A DNA stretch of 64,000 bases from the NCBI GenBank assembly GCA_911728435.2, contig OU452199.1:124001-188000 (forward strand), given 5' to 3'. The notes under the pieces were generated by a model that ran no database searches, had not been told where the DNA came from, and worked only from the letters and a program-made list of their open reading frames with translations. Made by a program: the position numbers and the translations under genes. The first letter of the stretch is position 1. Each line of letters starts with the position of its first letter. Shown here piece by piece: positions 22,863 through 34,024 of this stretch. This stretch comes from Apoderus coryli. Its lineage: Eukaryota; Arthropoda; Insecta; Coleoptera; Attelabidae.

Positions 22863-24405
22863 CAGGGTGTCCCCTCTCAATTGGAAAAAAACTTCTGGGG
22901 CATATTGAGGAACCATAGACAAGCATATAGAGATAAGAGACTGATGTCCGGAATTACATGGTTTTCAAAATACAGGGTGTCAAAGTTTTTTTCAAAAAAC
23001 CTATTTTTATCAATATCTCAAAGACACGTTAACCGATTTTCTTGAAATTGGCTGGTGATGTAAGCTTAATAAGACGCTTAGTTAGTACTAATTAAATGTT
23101 AAATATTACTTACAGTGGCACCCCGGGGGACACTCTCATGAATAAAAATAACAAAAAAATGTACGCTATTGACTTTTTTGAAAATCTTATATTTTTTTTA
23201 GAAAGCTCAGTTAAAAATATAACTTTTTTGTCACTTGATATTTTTTCGTATCTCTCTCCGTTTTCGAGAAAATTTTTTTATTAAAAACTAATAGTGGAGC
23301 AAATGCTCAAAGTGCACCTGTCGAGCCTGGATTCGCGCACCCGAGCAAACACCCCTGGATCGTTCGCGATAAATTCCGCTGCCACCACAACTCTAGCAAC
23401 TAGGTCCTCCATTGTCAACACAGGAGTTGCATAGATCAACCGTTCCATTTCGCCCCAAAGAAAAAAGTCCAGGGGGGCCAAGTCCGGCGACCTTGCTGGT
23501 CAAGGGACGGGACCACTTCTACCAATGCACCTGTTGTTGTAGGTTTGGTCGAGGTAACCTCTCACGGTGCGCACAAAATGCGCTGGACAACCATCGTGTT
23601 GGAACCAAGCCTCTCTACGCATCTGGAGGGGTACATCTTCCAGCAGCTCGAGCAGAATATCTCGCAAAAAAACTAGATAGCTATTCCCGTTGAGGTGATC
23701 AGGTAGAACGTACGGCCCAATCAAATGGTCGCCCAGAAAACCTGCCCAAACATTAACACCAAACTTCTGCTGATATCCTCTGATGTGCGTAACATGGGGA
23801 TTTTGTTCGCTCCGCTCGTGGTTATTACGAGGATTGAATGTCCCCTCGCGCGAAAATCCTTTTTCATCTCTCGTGAAGATTATAGGTACTTGAAAAATCA
23901 GCAACCACTCGCAGAACTCGAGCCGCCGAGAACCGTCGCCAGGCAGTAGATGCTGCACCATTTGAAGTTTAAATGGATGCAGATCGTGGATTTTCAATAC
24001 TTGATGGACAGTATTTTTGCTGCAATCAAGTCGCGATGCAATCTGACGAGTGCTAGTGTTGAGCTCATTCTGAATGCGTGCCATGACTTCATCCTCAACG
24101 GCATCTCTGTTCGGACACTGCTTTGCAAATTCTCGAATATAGGCTGCAAAGATAACAAAGCCTCTTAGATTGGCTGTAAAACAGAAACGCGCAAGAAAAA
24201 AACACAGAAAGTTGCCATACTTACCACGAATGAGCCGGTCTCCCGTAGATTTTGATTAATTTTGACAAAAATCTTGTAGTTTGGCAAGTCACCCTGTATT
24301 TTGAAAACCATGCACTTCCGGACATCAGTGTCGTATCTCAAACTGCTTGTCTATGGTTCCTCAATATGCCCCAGAAGTTTTTTCCAATTGAGAGGGGACA
24401 CCCTT
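22863..24405 (-). mobile_element. IS630-type transposon with ~120-bp inverted repeats
   Basis: CAGGGTGTCCCCTCTCAATT at 22863 and its near complement ending at 24405, both in TA-rich flanks. The inverted repeats run about 120 bp, through GAACCATAGACAAGC and GATGTCCGGAA, and end in an inner CAGGGTG. A transposase lies on the minus strand. Confidence 0.87.
23281..24240 (-). pseudogene. IS630/mariner transposase with one stop codon; possible intron
   Basis: Nearly whole protein on the minus strand: REFAKQCPNRDAVEDEVMAR, HTH NTSTRQIASRLDCSKNTVHQ, first Asp region IIFTRDEKGFSREGTFNPRN (one extra residue compared with FTDEAGF), FGVNVWAGFLGDHLIGPYVL, second Asp in WFQHDGCPAHF, third Asp in PARSPDLAPLDFFLWGEM. 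TGG to TGA before PARSP (about 23500) is the clear lesion. The spacing from second to third Asp is 37 residues. Upstream (24145-24235) a GTAAGT donor after RETGSFV and pyrimidine-rich acceptors ending TTTACAG and TTTGCAG suggest a small intron. It is one of the best-preserved transposases here. Confidence 0.85.
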
Positions 24406-26214
24406 TATATAGGATTTAAAATAACCAAGTTAACATCGGTGTAACAGGGCGTGTGATCATCTTTTCCTATCCTAATTATAGTTCTCCCAATATATTATAT
24501 CATTGATGATTATTTCCTCAGATTTACACTGTATAAGTTGGTTGTCTCACCAAAGGGCTTGAACGAGCGACACCGCAATAACAATTATATTATGCAGTAA
24601 CTCAAGGAGTTTGTACATAGGTACCTATACATATAGTGTAGTTAGTAGTGGTTTTACTCGATTAATTTCCATGTTTCGCTCTCCCTCTCAACTGCCCTTA
24701 TTTCCCGCTCCATAACCCACATCCCTGTTGATAATATTATTACCCCACAACATGTTATTTATAGTGTCTTACAAGCAAAATCAGGCGGTTGTCGCTACCC
24801 TATCTCGAAGTAAAATTAGTAATGAACTGCTGAGGCAAGTACCACTTTCGTATATTTTTAAATATTAATTTAGCATAAACTTCCAACCAACAACATTGGC
24901 TTAATAATCATTACCAATTTCTGCAAATTAGAGGCCGTGACTGGCAAACAATTTAAAAAGGTCGCGAGATAATTGAATCGTCTATGTTAAATTATTTAAA
25001 ATACTTAATTGAAAAGGGTGCCGTATTTTATGCAAATTCTTCGGTTGCGAAAAAATTATACCAACCAGCTTAAATCTCAATCCTTGCAGTAGAGGTTTGT
25101 AGCGGCAAAGATGAATGTACATTAATCTTTGGTAGCGGTAAAGTGATTTTGCATCATCCTATTAGAGATTGAGGGTCACACTGACCTTATTTGTCAAATT
25201 GAAGGAAAATTGTATTAGGAAAAGTTGGTTGAAATATGGAAATCTACAAGACATAATTGAAATTTTTTTTGAAAATTTTGACTTTTTGAGGGTTACCTGA
25301 AGAGGTATAAATTATACCATGTAATTTTTCAAAGAGCCCGGGGCGTTATTAGGAGGTTTCCTAAATATTTACAATTCTAATAGCACCATGTCCATGAAGT
25401 ATATTTTAAGCTTTCCGCTAGGGTCTCCACTCGTCCCATTAAGGTCTCAGGACCTTAGGTTGGATTTGTACATTTAAATTAATAGTTCGAAAAATGTAAA
25501 TTGTCGAGAGATCAAATTTGGAGTGATGATAGACGTTATAGAGACGGATGTTTTGAGATCATGCACAATTAAATCCGACGTTTCGTCTAATTGAAATAAG
25601 AAGATTAAAAAAAAAATAAGTGAAAACTTTGACACGTCATTAGATGGAAATGAGAAGAGCTATGACGTTGAAGATCGGTACAAAAATAGATAATTGTGAA
25701 AAATTAAACATGCCGAAATTTGAAATAGGTGATGGTAGTACGAGTCGAGTTATAGCGTTAGGTTTGATTTGAGATTGAGGGTCGGATCGGCCTTATTTGT
25801 CAAATTGAAGAAAAGTTGTATAAGGAAAAGTTGATTCATATATGGAAACCTACAACATGTATATGGAAAAAATTTAAAAATGTAATAATGTTTGTCTTCA
25901 TGACGTCTCTAAACGAACAAAAACTGTAACATTATACTTAGCTCCCGTAGCTATGGAATGGAACACCTCGATATTTTCTACTGAATATAGTGCTGCTAGT
26001 TTCCGTGCCAATAACAAAGCAAATAGCAAAAACTGCAACTTTTTATCTAGTGATCGTAGCTATGGGGTGCGACCCCTCATTGTAAAAGGTTTTTCATACT
26101 GAATACAGTGCCGCCAAGAAAACTGCCACTTTCCGTGCAAATAACATGGGGAAGAGCAGGTTTGTAGTGGATTTTGTTTGTCCTCCAAACCTGAAAATGA
26201 ATTTGGTAGCTACA
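24406..26214. other. Intergenic region with local duplications
   Basis: No gene. A block of about 100 bp (GAGATTGAGGGTC ... CTTATTTGTCAAATTGAAG) occurs at 25165-25268 and again at 25771-25877. A second pair of about 90 bp (CGTAGCTATGG ... TACTGAATA-AGTGC-GC) lies at about 25950-26010 and 26045-26115. Unique sequence otherwise. Confidence 0.6.
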
Positions 26215-28411
26215 GAGCGTTTAAAAAATAATTTTTGGGGTTTATCTTATATTTCTCCAAAACGGCTCCACCTCAAAAGGAAATTTAGAGAGAGAAAATT
26301 ATTTAAGTACATATTTCACTGCAAAAAAAATATGTACAACTTCACCAAGCGGGTCTCTCTGATATGAGAGAAGCCCTGAAGTTGACGGATTGGGATCAAT
26401 TTTTTTGTTCCAATGATGTTGATTTTCTGTCATCTTACCTGTTGGGTATTTTCCAACAAAATATTAATTAATTTTCCGATTAAGAAACATCAGAATCGTG
26501 GAACGCCAGTTAACTGGTTTACATCGGAACTTCGAGAGAAAAGGGACGCTCATGGCCATTAAGATAATTTGTGAGTCAACGGGCGACGCTTCTCATCGGA
26601 CCCTGTATAACTCGTTGCATGCATACCATAAAAAGATGGCCTACGAGAGATATATAGCTAGCTCCACTAATAAACCACGTGATATCTGGAGAATAATTAA
26701 TAGTGAAAGAAACTATTGTACAATGCCAGGTAGTACCCCGCTTACACCTTCCGAGTTTAACAGTTTTTTTGTATCTGTTGCTAATAAAATTATTGAGGCC
26801 ATGTCTGTGGATCTTGATGAGCGGGTGCATATGTAAGTCGGATACCGATGCAGCCTAGCTCCTTTTTTATGTTGCCCATCTCGGAGTTTGAGGTCCTAGA
26901 GACCATTCGCCACTTAAAAAACTCGGGCAGTGTTGATGTGTTTGACTACAGCAATTTCTTTGTGAAGGAATATGCACAGATCTTAGTTAAGCCTTTAGTG
27001 CACATCTTCAATTTAGCCATTCAAGTTGACTAGAGTTATTCCTGTATTTAAAAAGGGTGACATTGATAATGCTTCTGATTACCGACCGATTTCTATAGTT
27101 CCTATATTTGGAAAAATTTTTGAGATTATATTAAAACAAAATCTAACTTCTTTTTTGGAAGCGAATAACCTTTTGTGTTCTGGACAGTTTGGTTTCAGGA
27201 TTGGTCGGTCGGTCGACAGTTCAGGCGGTGACTCGTGTGGTGTCTGACATAGTCGAGGGCCTGGAGAGATGTGAATTTATTAATCTCACCTTATGTGATC
27301 TGAGCAAAACCTTTGACTGTGTGTCTCATGAGTTCTTCTGACCAAGCTTTCTCGATATGGTGGCGGGGACTCTCGTTGTAGCTGCTGCGGTCGTACCTGA
27401 CTGGCAGAGGACAGACAGTGGCTCTTCGGTCGGAGCTGTCTGAGGTAAGAGTATTAACGAGTGGAGTGTCCCAGGGCTCTGTGTTGGGTCCGTTGCTCTT
27501 TGTCGTTTATATTAACGACCTATATAGTTATTTGAGTCCTGGAAGGGTCACTCTTTCTGCTGATGATACCTCTTTGGTTTGTTATTGGAGCAGTGTTTCA
27601 CAGCTCGAAGGTCGTGCGGGGCACCTTGAGGAAATTGGGAATGGCTGGTTCACTAGTAATCTGCTGAAACTAAATATTGATAAGACCCAGGGACTTACAT
27701 TTTCTAGTGCTAGTGGTCATGCGCGGGGACGAACAGCCAACTTATTGGGGATTATTATTGATGATGCGCTTTGCTGGGCGTCGCACGTTGATTTTCTCAG
27801 GGGTAAGTTATCTTCTAGTATTTACGTTATTAGGAGGCTCAAATATTGTCTGAGTCAGCAAGCTCTGTTTATTTCTCACTGTTCCATTCTCATATTTCTT
27901 ATGGAGTGAGTCTCTGGGGTAACTCGTCATCGGCTATGCAAATATTTAGAGTGAAAAAAAAGGTGGTTCGCATTCTGGCAAATGCTGGATATCTGGAGCA
28001 TTGCAAGCCCATTTTCAGATCTCTCAATATAATGCCTCTCCCGTCTATATATATATATTATTATCAACTGCTTGAGATTCACAGATGTAAGCCCGATTTG
28101 TGTATTAACTCAACTTGTCATGAGTATGGTACGAGATTCGGTTATATAATGCACTTCCTCGTAGGGTCCGGGAGTACAGTTCAGAAATGTTCAAAAGAAC
28201 TATAAAATCATACTAGCTCAAGCATGCTTTTTATTCTGTGGAAGAATATTCCAAGGAAGTTATACATTTTAGCAATTAGTCGCTTTTAATTTGTTTGTAC
28301 TTATGTTACTTACACTTTTATGGTTTTTGTTGTAGATATAGTTTTTGTATTTTGACGTACTGCAATTGTTTTGTACAAAACGTAGTCAATAAAGATTATT
28401 ATTATTATTAT
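26215..28411 (+). pseudogene. 5'-truncated, decayed LINE with (ATT)n tail
   Basis: The linker between endonuclease and RT is visible from about 26215 (VDFLSSYLLGIF, NWFTSELREKR, AIKIICESTGDASHRTLYNS). Then come LPISEFEVLETIRHLKNSGS, VIPVFKKGD, DYRPISIVPIFGKIFE, LCSGQFGFR, LCDLSKTFDCVSHE (motif A), GVSQGSVLGPLLFVVYINDL (motif B) and LSADDTSL (ADD kept). The thumb and C-terminal region continue to about 28205. At least four frameshifts or stops (about 26835, 27030, 27220-27260, 27340). The 3' end has AATAAAG followed by ATT repeats to 28411. Same group as the minus-strand copy at 58380-60205. Confidence 0.85.
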
Positions 28412-28695
28412 GCATATTATGGGCTATCGGGTTAAAGCAATTTTGTAGAAAAAAACCTGTATGCCACTGACATTTGTATCTTTTGATACCAAAGGTCTGT
28501 ACATGATTGAGTGCCTTCTAAAACTTAGCTTATTATCTATGTTGTAAATTAATTAGCAAATAAGGTAGCCGGTATTTGAACTATAATTAAGTTGAAACAA
28601 CACAAAATGGCACTGTCAAAACGTATAAAGCGTAAATTAGGTAAAATTGTACAATGCGCTTTGTAAACTATTATTTTACTGAATTAACTGACATG
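28412..28695. other. Spacer, nothing recognised
   Basis: AT-rich, under 300 bp. Confidence 0.5.
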
Positions 28696-29150
28696 TCATT
28701 AGGGTATGGAGCAGCAAAGCGAAATGCAAGAGAAGCTATCTGTTGGCATTACAATAAATAACCTAATCCTAATCAAAGGACTAGAATTCCAGATAACAAA
28801 ATTTCCGAGAGCGGCAATTGGGAACTTGCAAACAATGAAAATTAGATTGAGGAAGGGCAAGATATCGTCGAAATGTATACAAGTAGAGAAATTAATTTTA
28901 AATCACGTCGAAAACAACCCATCAACAAGTACAAGAAACTTTGCGCAAGAACTTGGAAACATTTCAGCTGTCAAGACAATGCAAAACCCTCAAACATCTC
29001 ATCAAACAATGGACTATTTGAACGCTCAAAAAATCGATTTAATTCGGTCATTCACCTTCCATTCCCGTACAGTTGGCACCTATAGAGATTTCTTTTTGTT
29101 CCCAAAAGTTGAGAAAAATTACTGTTTTGATTATAGGCTCAAAATATAAT
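28696..29150 (+). pseudogene. IS630/mariner transposase N-terminal scrap
   Basis: In one frame YGAAKRNAREAI starts the typical N-terminus. After shifts, VEKLILNHVENNPSTSTRNF gives the characteristic helix-turn-helix stretch and DYLNAQKIDLI the following segment. No catalytic residues remain. The 147-codon open frame at 28706-29149 runs partly out of the original frame, so it is not itself a functional protein. Confidence 0.6.
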
Positions 29151-29841
29151 TAGGTGTCGTCGTAATAGCTTTCAATATTAATTTGTCGCATCCAAAACTT
29201 GTTGTTTCTTTTTTTAATAACAATTAAAAATTATTTCTCATTATCATCCCATTATCATCGTGTATAAATAAACATACAGTACTATACTGTGTGAGAGATT
29301 TTATAGGCAATATCAGCGTTGACAATCTTGATTGAATTTCCAGACAGTATAAAACAAATTGGATTAAATTTAATCTGGTCTAACGCGAGCACAAACACCA
29401 AATAAGGGAGGGTTAGAGGTGCCTTTTCTCGCCAGATTTCTGATTGCTATCATAAAATTTAACTGACGGGACTTCATACCATCGTTGTACGATTATTGTG
29501 CTTCAATAACGTCCATCGTGCTTTTGTTTTCATTTTTTATTTTGAACGTCAATGTGATGCAATACGAGTGAATTTAAATGGATTTTTAAAAGAGCATTAC
29601 TTCATTATATGTGCGTATGTTTTATCAAAATAAAATCACTGCTTCAATATATCCATTGAACTCTAAAGTTGAAAGGTAGATTATTTGTGATTTAAAGTGA
29701 AAATGGAGTTCTGTATATACAAGTAATTCAGTAGCGTAAAAGTCCATGATGGGACTTCATTAAACATCAAACCCCTTCTCGACTCCAAGCTGTTAACAGT
29801 TCACCAAATTATGGGTAATTCCATCAAGTATAGCATCTATA
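29151..29841. other. Intergenic, nothing recognised
   Basis: No coding or repeat structure seen. Confidence 0.45.
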
Positions 29842-32091
29842 CTGGGTATTCCATTAAGGGTGGACAGGTAGCATATCTCAGGAAATAATAGTCGTAGGAC
29901 AATGAAAAAAAAATTCTTTTAGGGAAATCTACAATGGGAAATCGCTGGAAATAGTTTTTTAGTTCCTAACTATACCGCTAGGGGCCATAGTAGATACAGT
30001 AATGCGAAAAATGCATTTTTATTGAAAATTTCGCAATATAAGTTAGAAAAACAATACTACCACAGTAATGCTACTGAGATTCGGCATCTTTTTGGTGTAT
30101 CACTTTTTATTGTGCGGCTTGAAATAAAGGCAGCAGGGAAGGACGAAATTTTACCTATGATAATGTGTATAACTTTGGTTTGGCTTAACCGAATTTATCA
30201 ATCTAATTTTTGTTTAAGAACTCAAGCCTTGCTGATGAAGAAAAAAAATATTTTAAATCATAATTGTTTTTTGGGTCTCCGCTAGATGGCGATATTTGCA
30301 TCGCCTAAGGTTTTTTTATTTTTCTTTAAAAACTTAAATGGAATGATACAAATATTTTATCAAAAATGAAAAGTAAATTGAATTTGCAACAAAAAAGTCC
30401 AAAACCGCACAGGAAAATCTTTATTCGTTTGAGAGCTATGGCCAAAAGAATGTTGTTCACCAAAATTCGTTGAAAAATCATGTAATTATCTTTAATTTTC
30501 CGTGATCAAGAATGCCATGAGAAATAGGTTTAAACTTTATCAAACTGATAGTTTAACAAATAAAAATAATGAAAGATCCATTAAAATTACCAAAATACAG
30601 AGCTTTCACAAAATTTGTTAAAAGAGGTAGATTTAGATACCCATGAAACAAAATTGGGAAGTTTCCATGCATGGAGACAAATAAATAAATGCAAATATGC
30701 TGCTAAATACCCTGACTACGATTCCACACCACACGTTTACACTCCATCTACTTTGATGGTCAACTTCCGGCATACAATGAGGATTTGTTTGTGACCAAAA
30801 ATGCGTATTGTGTAAATTAACACTACCACAACTAGAAAAAATGGCTCAGTCCATAAAATCTGTGAGAGAAATTGCGGGTTTTCCGTGCACATATCTTTCA
30901 GCCAATAACAAAAGTCTATAGGCGCTTCTTGTCAATATCGGCATCTGAAAGTGCCTGATGTAAAACCATACTGTAAGGATGCAGTTTAAAAGATTTTAAA
31001 ATCCAATATGCTGAAGTGCGATTTATTCCTAAGTCTGAAGAAATGTCACTGACGCTTACATGAGGATTCGCTTCCACATACGCAAGAACGCTTATAATAT
31101 TATCTTCACTGCTAACTGGACGTCTTCTGAGCGGGACTGGATCAACTCTTACACTTCCCGTTTGTCGTAAACGGACTGCCAACCGACGGAACACTTTTCT
31201 GCTATGGTGTCTTCGGTCAAGGTATCAGCATATTCGCGTTTATTTATTTGTCTCCATGCATGGAAACTTCCCAATTTTGTTTCATGGGTACCTAGATCTA
31301 CCTCTTTTAACAAATTTTATGAAAGCTCTGCATTTTGGTAATTTTAATGGATCTTTCATTATTTTTATTTGTTAAACTATCAGTTTAAAACAGTTTAAAC
31401 CTATTTCTTTATTTCCCGTGGCATTCTTGATCACGGAAAATTAAAGATACATGATTTTTCAACGAATTTTGGTGAACAACATTCTTTTGGCCATAACTCT
31501 CAAACGAATAAAGATTTTCCTGTGCGGTTTGGGACTTTTTTGTTGCAAATTCAATTTACTTTTCATTTTTGATAAAATATTTGTATCATTCCGTTTAAGT
31601 TTTTAAAGAAAAATCAAAAAAACCTTAGGCGATGCAAATATCGCCATCTAGCGGAGCCCCAAAAAACAATTATGATTTGAAATCTTTTTTTTCTTCATCA
31701 GCAAGGCTTGAGTTCTTAAACAAAAATTAGATTGATAAATTCGGTTAAGCCAAACCAAAGTTATACACATTATCATAGGTAAAATTTCGTCCTTCCCTGC
31801 TGCCTTTATTTCAAGCCGCACAATAAAAAGTGATACACCAAAAAGATGCCGAATCTCAGTAGCATTACTGCGGTAGTATTGTTTTTCTAACTTATATTGC
31901 GAAATTTTCAATAAAAATGCATTTTTCGCATTACTGTATCTACTACGCCCCCTAGCGGTATAGTTAGGAACTAAAAAACTATTTCCAGCGATTTCCCATT
32001 GTCGATTGCCCTAAAAGAAGTTTTTTCCCATTGTCCTACGACTATTATTTCCTGAGATATGCTACCTGTCCACCCTTAATGGAATATCCGG
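29842..32091 (-). mobile_element. Long-armed foldback DNA transposon, copy B
   Basis: CTGGGTATTCCATTAAGGGT at 29842 and a complementary end at 32091, with TA on each side. Same arms (about 860-890 bp) and same centre as copy A, the centre now on the minus strand. Both junctions between arm and transposase remnant match those of copy A (for example GGTGTGGAATCGTAGTCA then arm sequence). The two copies therefore descend from one already truncated source. Confidence 0.9.
30715..31230 (-). pseudogene. Truncated IS630 transposase in foldback copy B
   Basis: FRRLAVRLRQTGSVRVDPVP, VLAYVEANPHVSVSDISSDL and GINRTSAYWILKSFKLHPYS read without the frameshift found in copy A. A stop follows DADIDKKRL, and the degenerate segment ends at NVWCGIVV as in copy A. 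The second and third catalytic Asp are absent. Confidence 0.8.
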
Positions 32092-32683
32092 TATATCCAA
32101 GCCTCTACGAAGCTACACATGGTTATGTTTCTCCATTAGCATGCGGCAAAATACTTTCTAAAATGTATCAGAATAAATTCCTCCTGCCTCCACACAATTA
32201 CGGAGTGCTGGTTATAGATTGAAACTTTATGTTTCTTTCAGAACTAATGTTATGTTTGTTGATGTTTCTCTTATATTACCCGTTTCATTCCTTATCGCGT
32301 TAAGTGTTTAAATGCTGTTTTATTATGTGTTTAACGAAGAGGAAGAGAAAAATTATTTACTGAGTTACGAGTAGGACGAATGAACCACCATATAATGTAT
32401 GAGAGAAAAATAGAAAGCTCGGCATGGGAAAGTCATCAATCAAACTACCACTTAGACAGAATGTTGAATCTATCTCTCTGTGTATATTTTCACAGAATAT
32501 TAGAGACAGTAATTTGGAAATTCTACACACTTTTTTTTTTTTATTAAATAAAGTTATGGGAAAATGCGATATTTTATAGTGATTTATAATGTAAGGGGTG
32601 TAAGTCAGTCAAGTCAGTTTGTCTACCATCAGTCAATCAATCTTAATAAAAAGTTTTAAATATTGAAACTGAATAATAATGAT
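32092..32683. other. Intergenic, nothing recognised
   Basis: No gene or repeat supported. A TAATGA/TAA microsatellite begins at about 32671, at the 3' end of the next LINE. Confidence 0.45.
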
Positions 32684-33650
32684 AATAATAATCTTTATTT
32701 TCAACATACATACAATAACAATGTTCGGTACAAAATAAATCCTTAATAAATATAATTGTCGAAAATAAATCAAAGGTCTCACTGAAACCTGTTAAAAGGT
32801 TTGTGCGTGGTTTCGACCGCCAGATTTAGTCTCTCTAGTTTTGCTGAATTTAACAAAATATACACTTTCTTATACAGAGAACATAGATTATACATCCTTA
32901 TTATAACAACAGAACTAAATTAAATTACCACTCCCTACTAATTACTAAAAAATTCATACTGTATTAATACTTAATAAACAAATTAAATCAATACTAATTC
33001 GATTACTATATACGAGTACAACCACAAAACCAAAGGAAAACCTTTTGGATACAAAAAAAAAGAAAAAAAATTAAAAATCGATAATTTCATGCAATGTCTT
33101 TTTTGAATTTAGTACCCACTCTCTTAGATGTTTTTTAAACTTGAACTTATTATTTATTTTATTAAGACCCACTGGCATTTCGGAGTACAGTCGGGGAGCC
33201 AAAAACCGAAACGAACGCTGGCCCAACTTTTTATTTGCTCTTAGGTGCGCATATTCTCTTTTCTTTTTATATCTTGTATTATGAAAATGTTGAATATTCG
33301 ACAATTGATGCTTGTTTCTATGCTGCAAGAGCAATACTCTGTAACAGTACAACTGTCGAACATCCATCAACCTACTTTCTTTAAACAGCAAATCGCTTGA
33401 GAATAATCTTTTCTTATTTAAAATAACTTTTATTATTAATTTTTGGACAGTTTAAAGATTTTAGATGAGTTTTATATGCTGAACCCCAAGCACATATTCC
33501 ATATTGAATTAATGATTGCACCAAAGCATAATACACAGTTATTAATTGGGTTTTAGTTAATATTAATTTAAGTTGATGGAATGGAAGTGTTTTTTTAATT
33601 CTTTTAACTTGAATATAGACACGTTTAGAAAAAGCACCTTATATAGAACA
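32684..33650 (-). pseudogene. 3' end of a LINE (thumb and C-terminal domain only)
   Basis: Minus strand. RVYIQVKRIKKTLPFHQLKL, VQSLIQYGICAWGSAYKTHL (RT thumb), a stop, then LLFKESRLMDVRQLYCYRVL and GQRSFRFLAPRLYSEMPVGL to a stop at 33071. The noncoding tail carries AATAAAGATT followed by TAA-type repeats at 32671-32692. No catalytic residues. C-terminal layout like 58380-60205. Confidence 0.75.
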
Positions 33651-34024
33651 GCATGTTTTTAATATGTTAGGCTCACTTCAGAAGATACTCTGGTGATCAT
33701 ACGAGGCATGGAACATAACTTTTGAGATAAAGCAACATCGATTAAAATATGTCAAATCTTAAAACAGCATTTGAGTTTTTTGTATGTCGATCTTATTACG
33801 TGTTGAAATAAAAAGTTTTATTACCATTTCCGTTGCTTAAACCCGCTGGGGTGGCCGGTTTCCAGTGATGTTAGTTATTTCTGTGTCTGCATTGCCAGCT
33901 CGAAAAAAAGAAAAGAGTATCCCTATGATTCCTATCGTCTCTAAAATCGGCAAATATCAGGAGCAGCAGTTCATTTGGGCCCCACTCACTGTACGGTTAG
34001 GGTCATTCCTATGCATACCTCTAT
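33651..34024. other. Intergenic, nothing recognised
   Basis: No coding or repeat signal that I can support. Confidence 0.45.
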
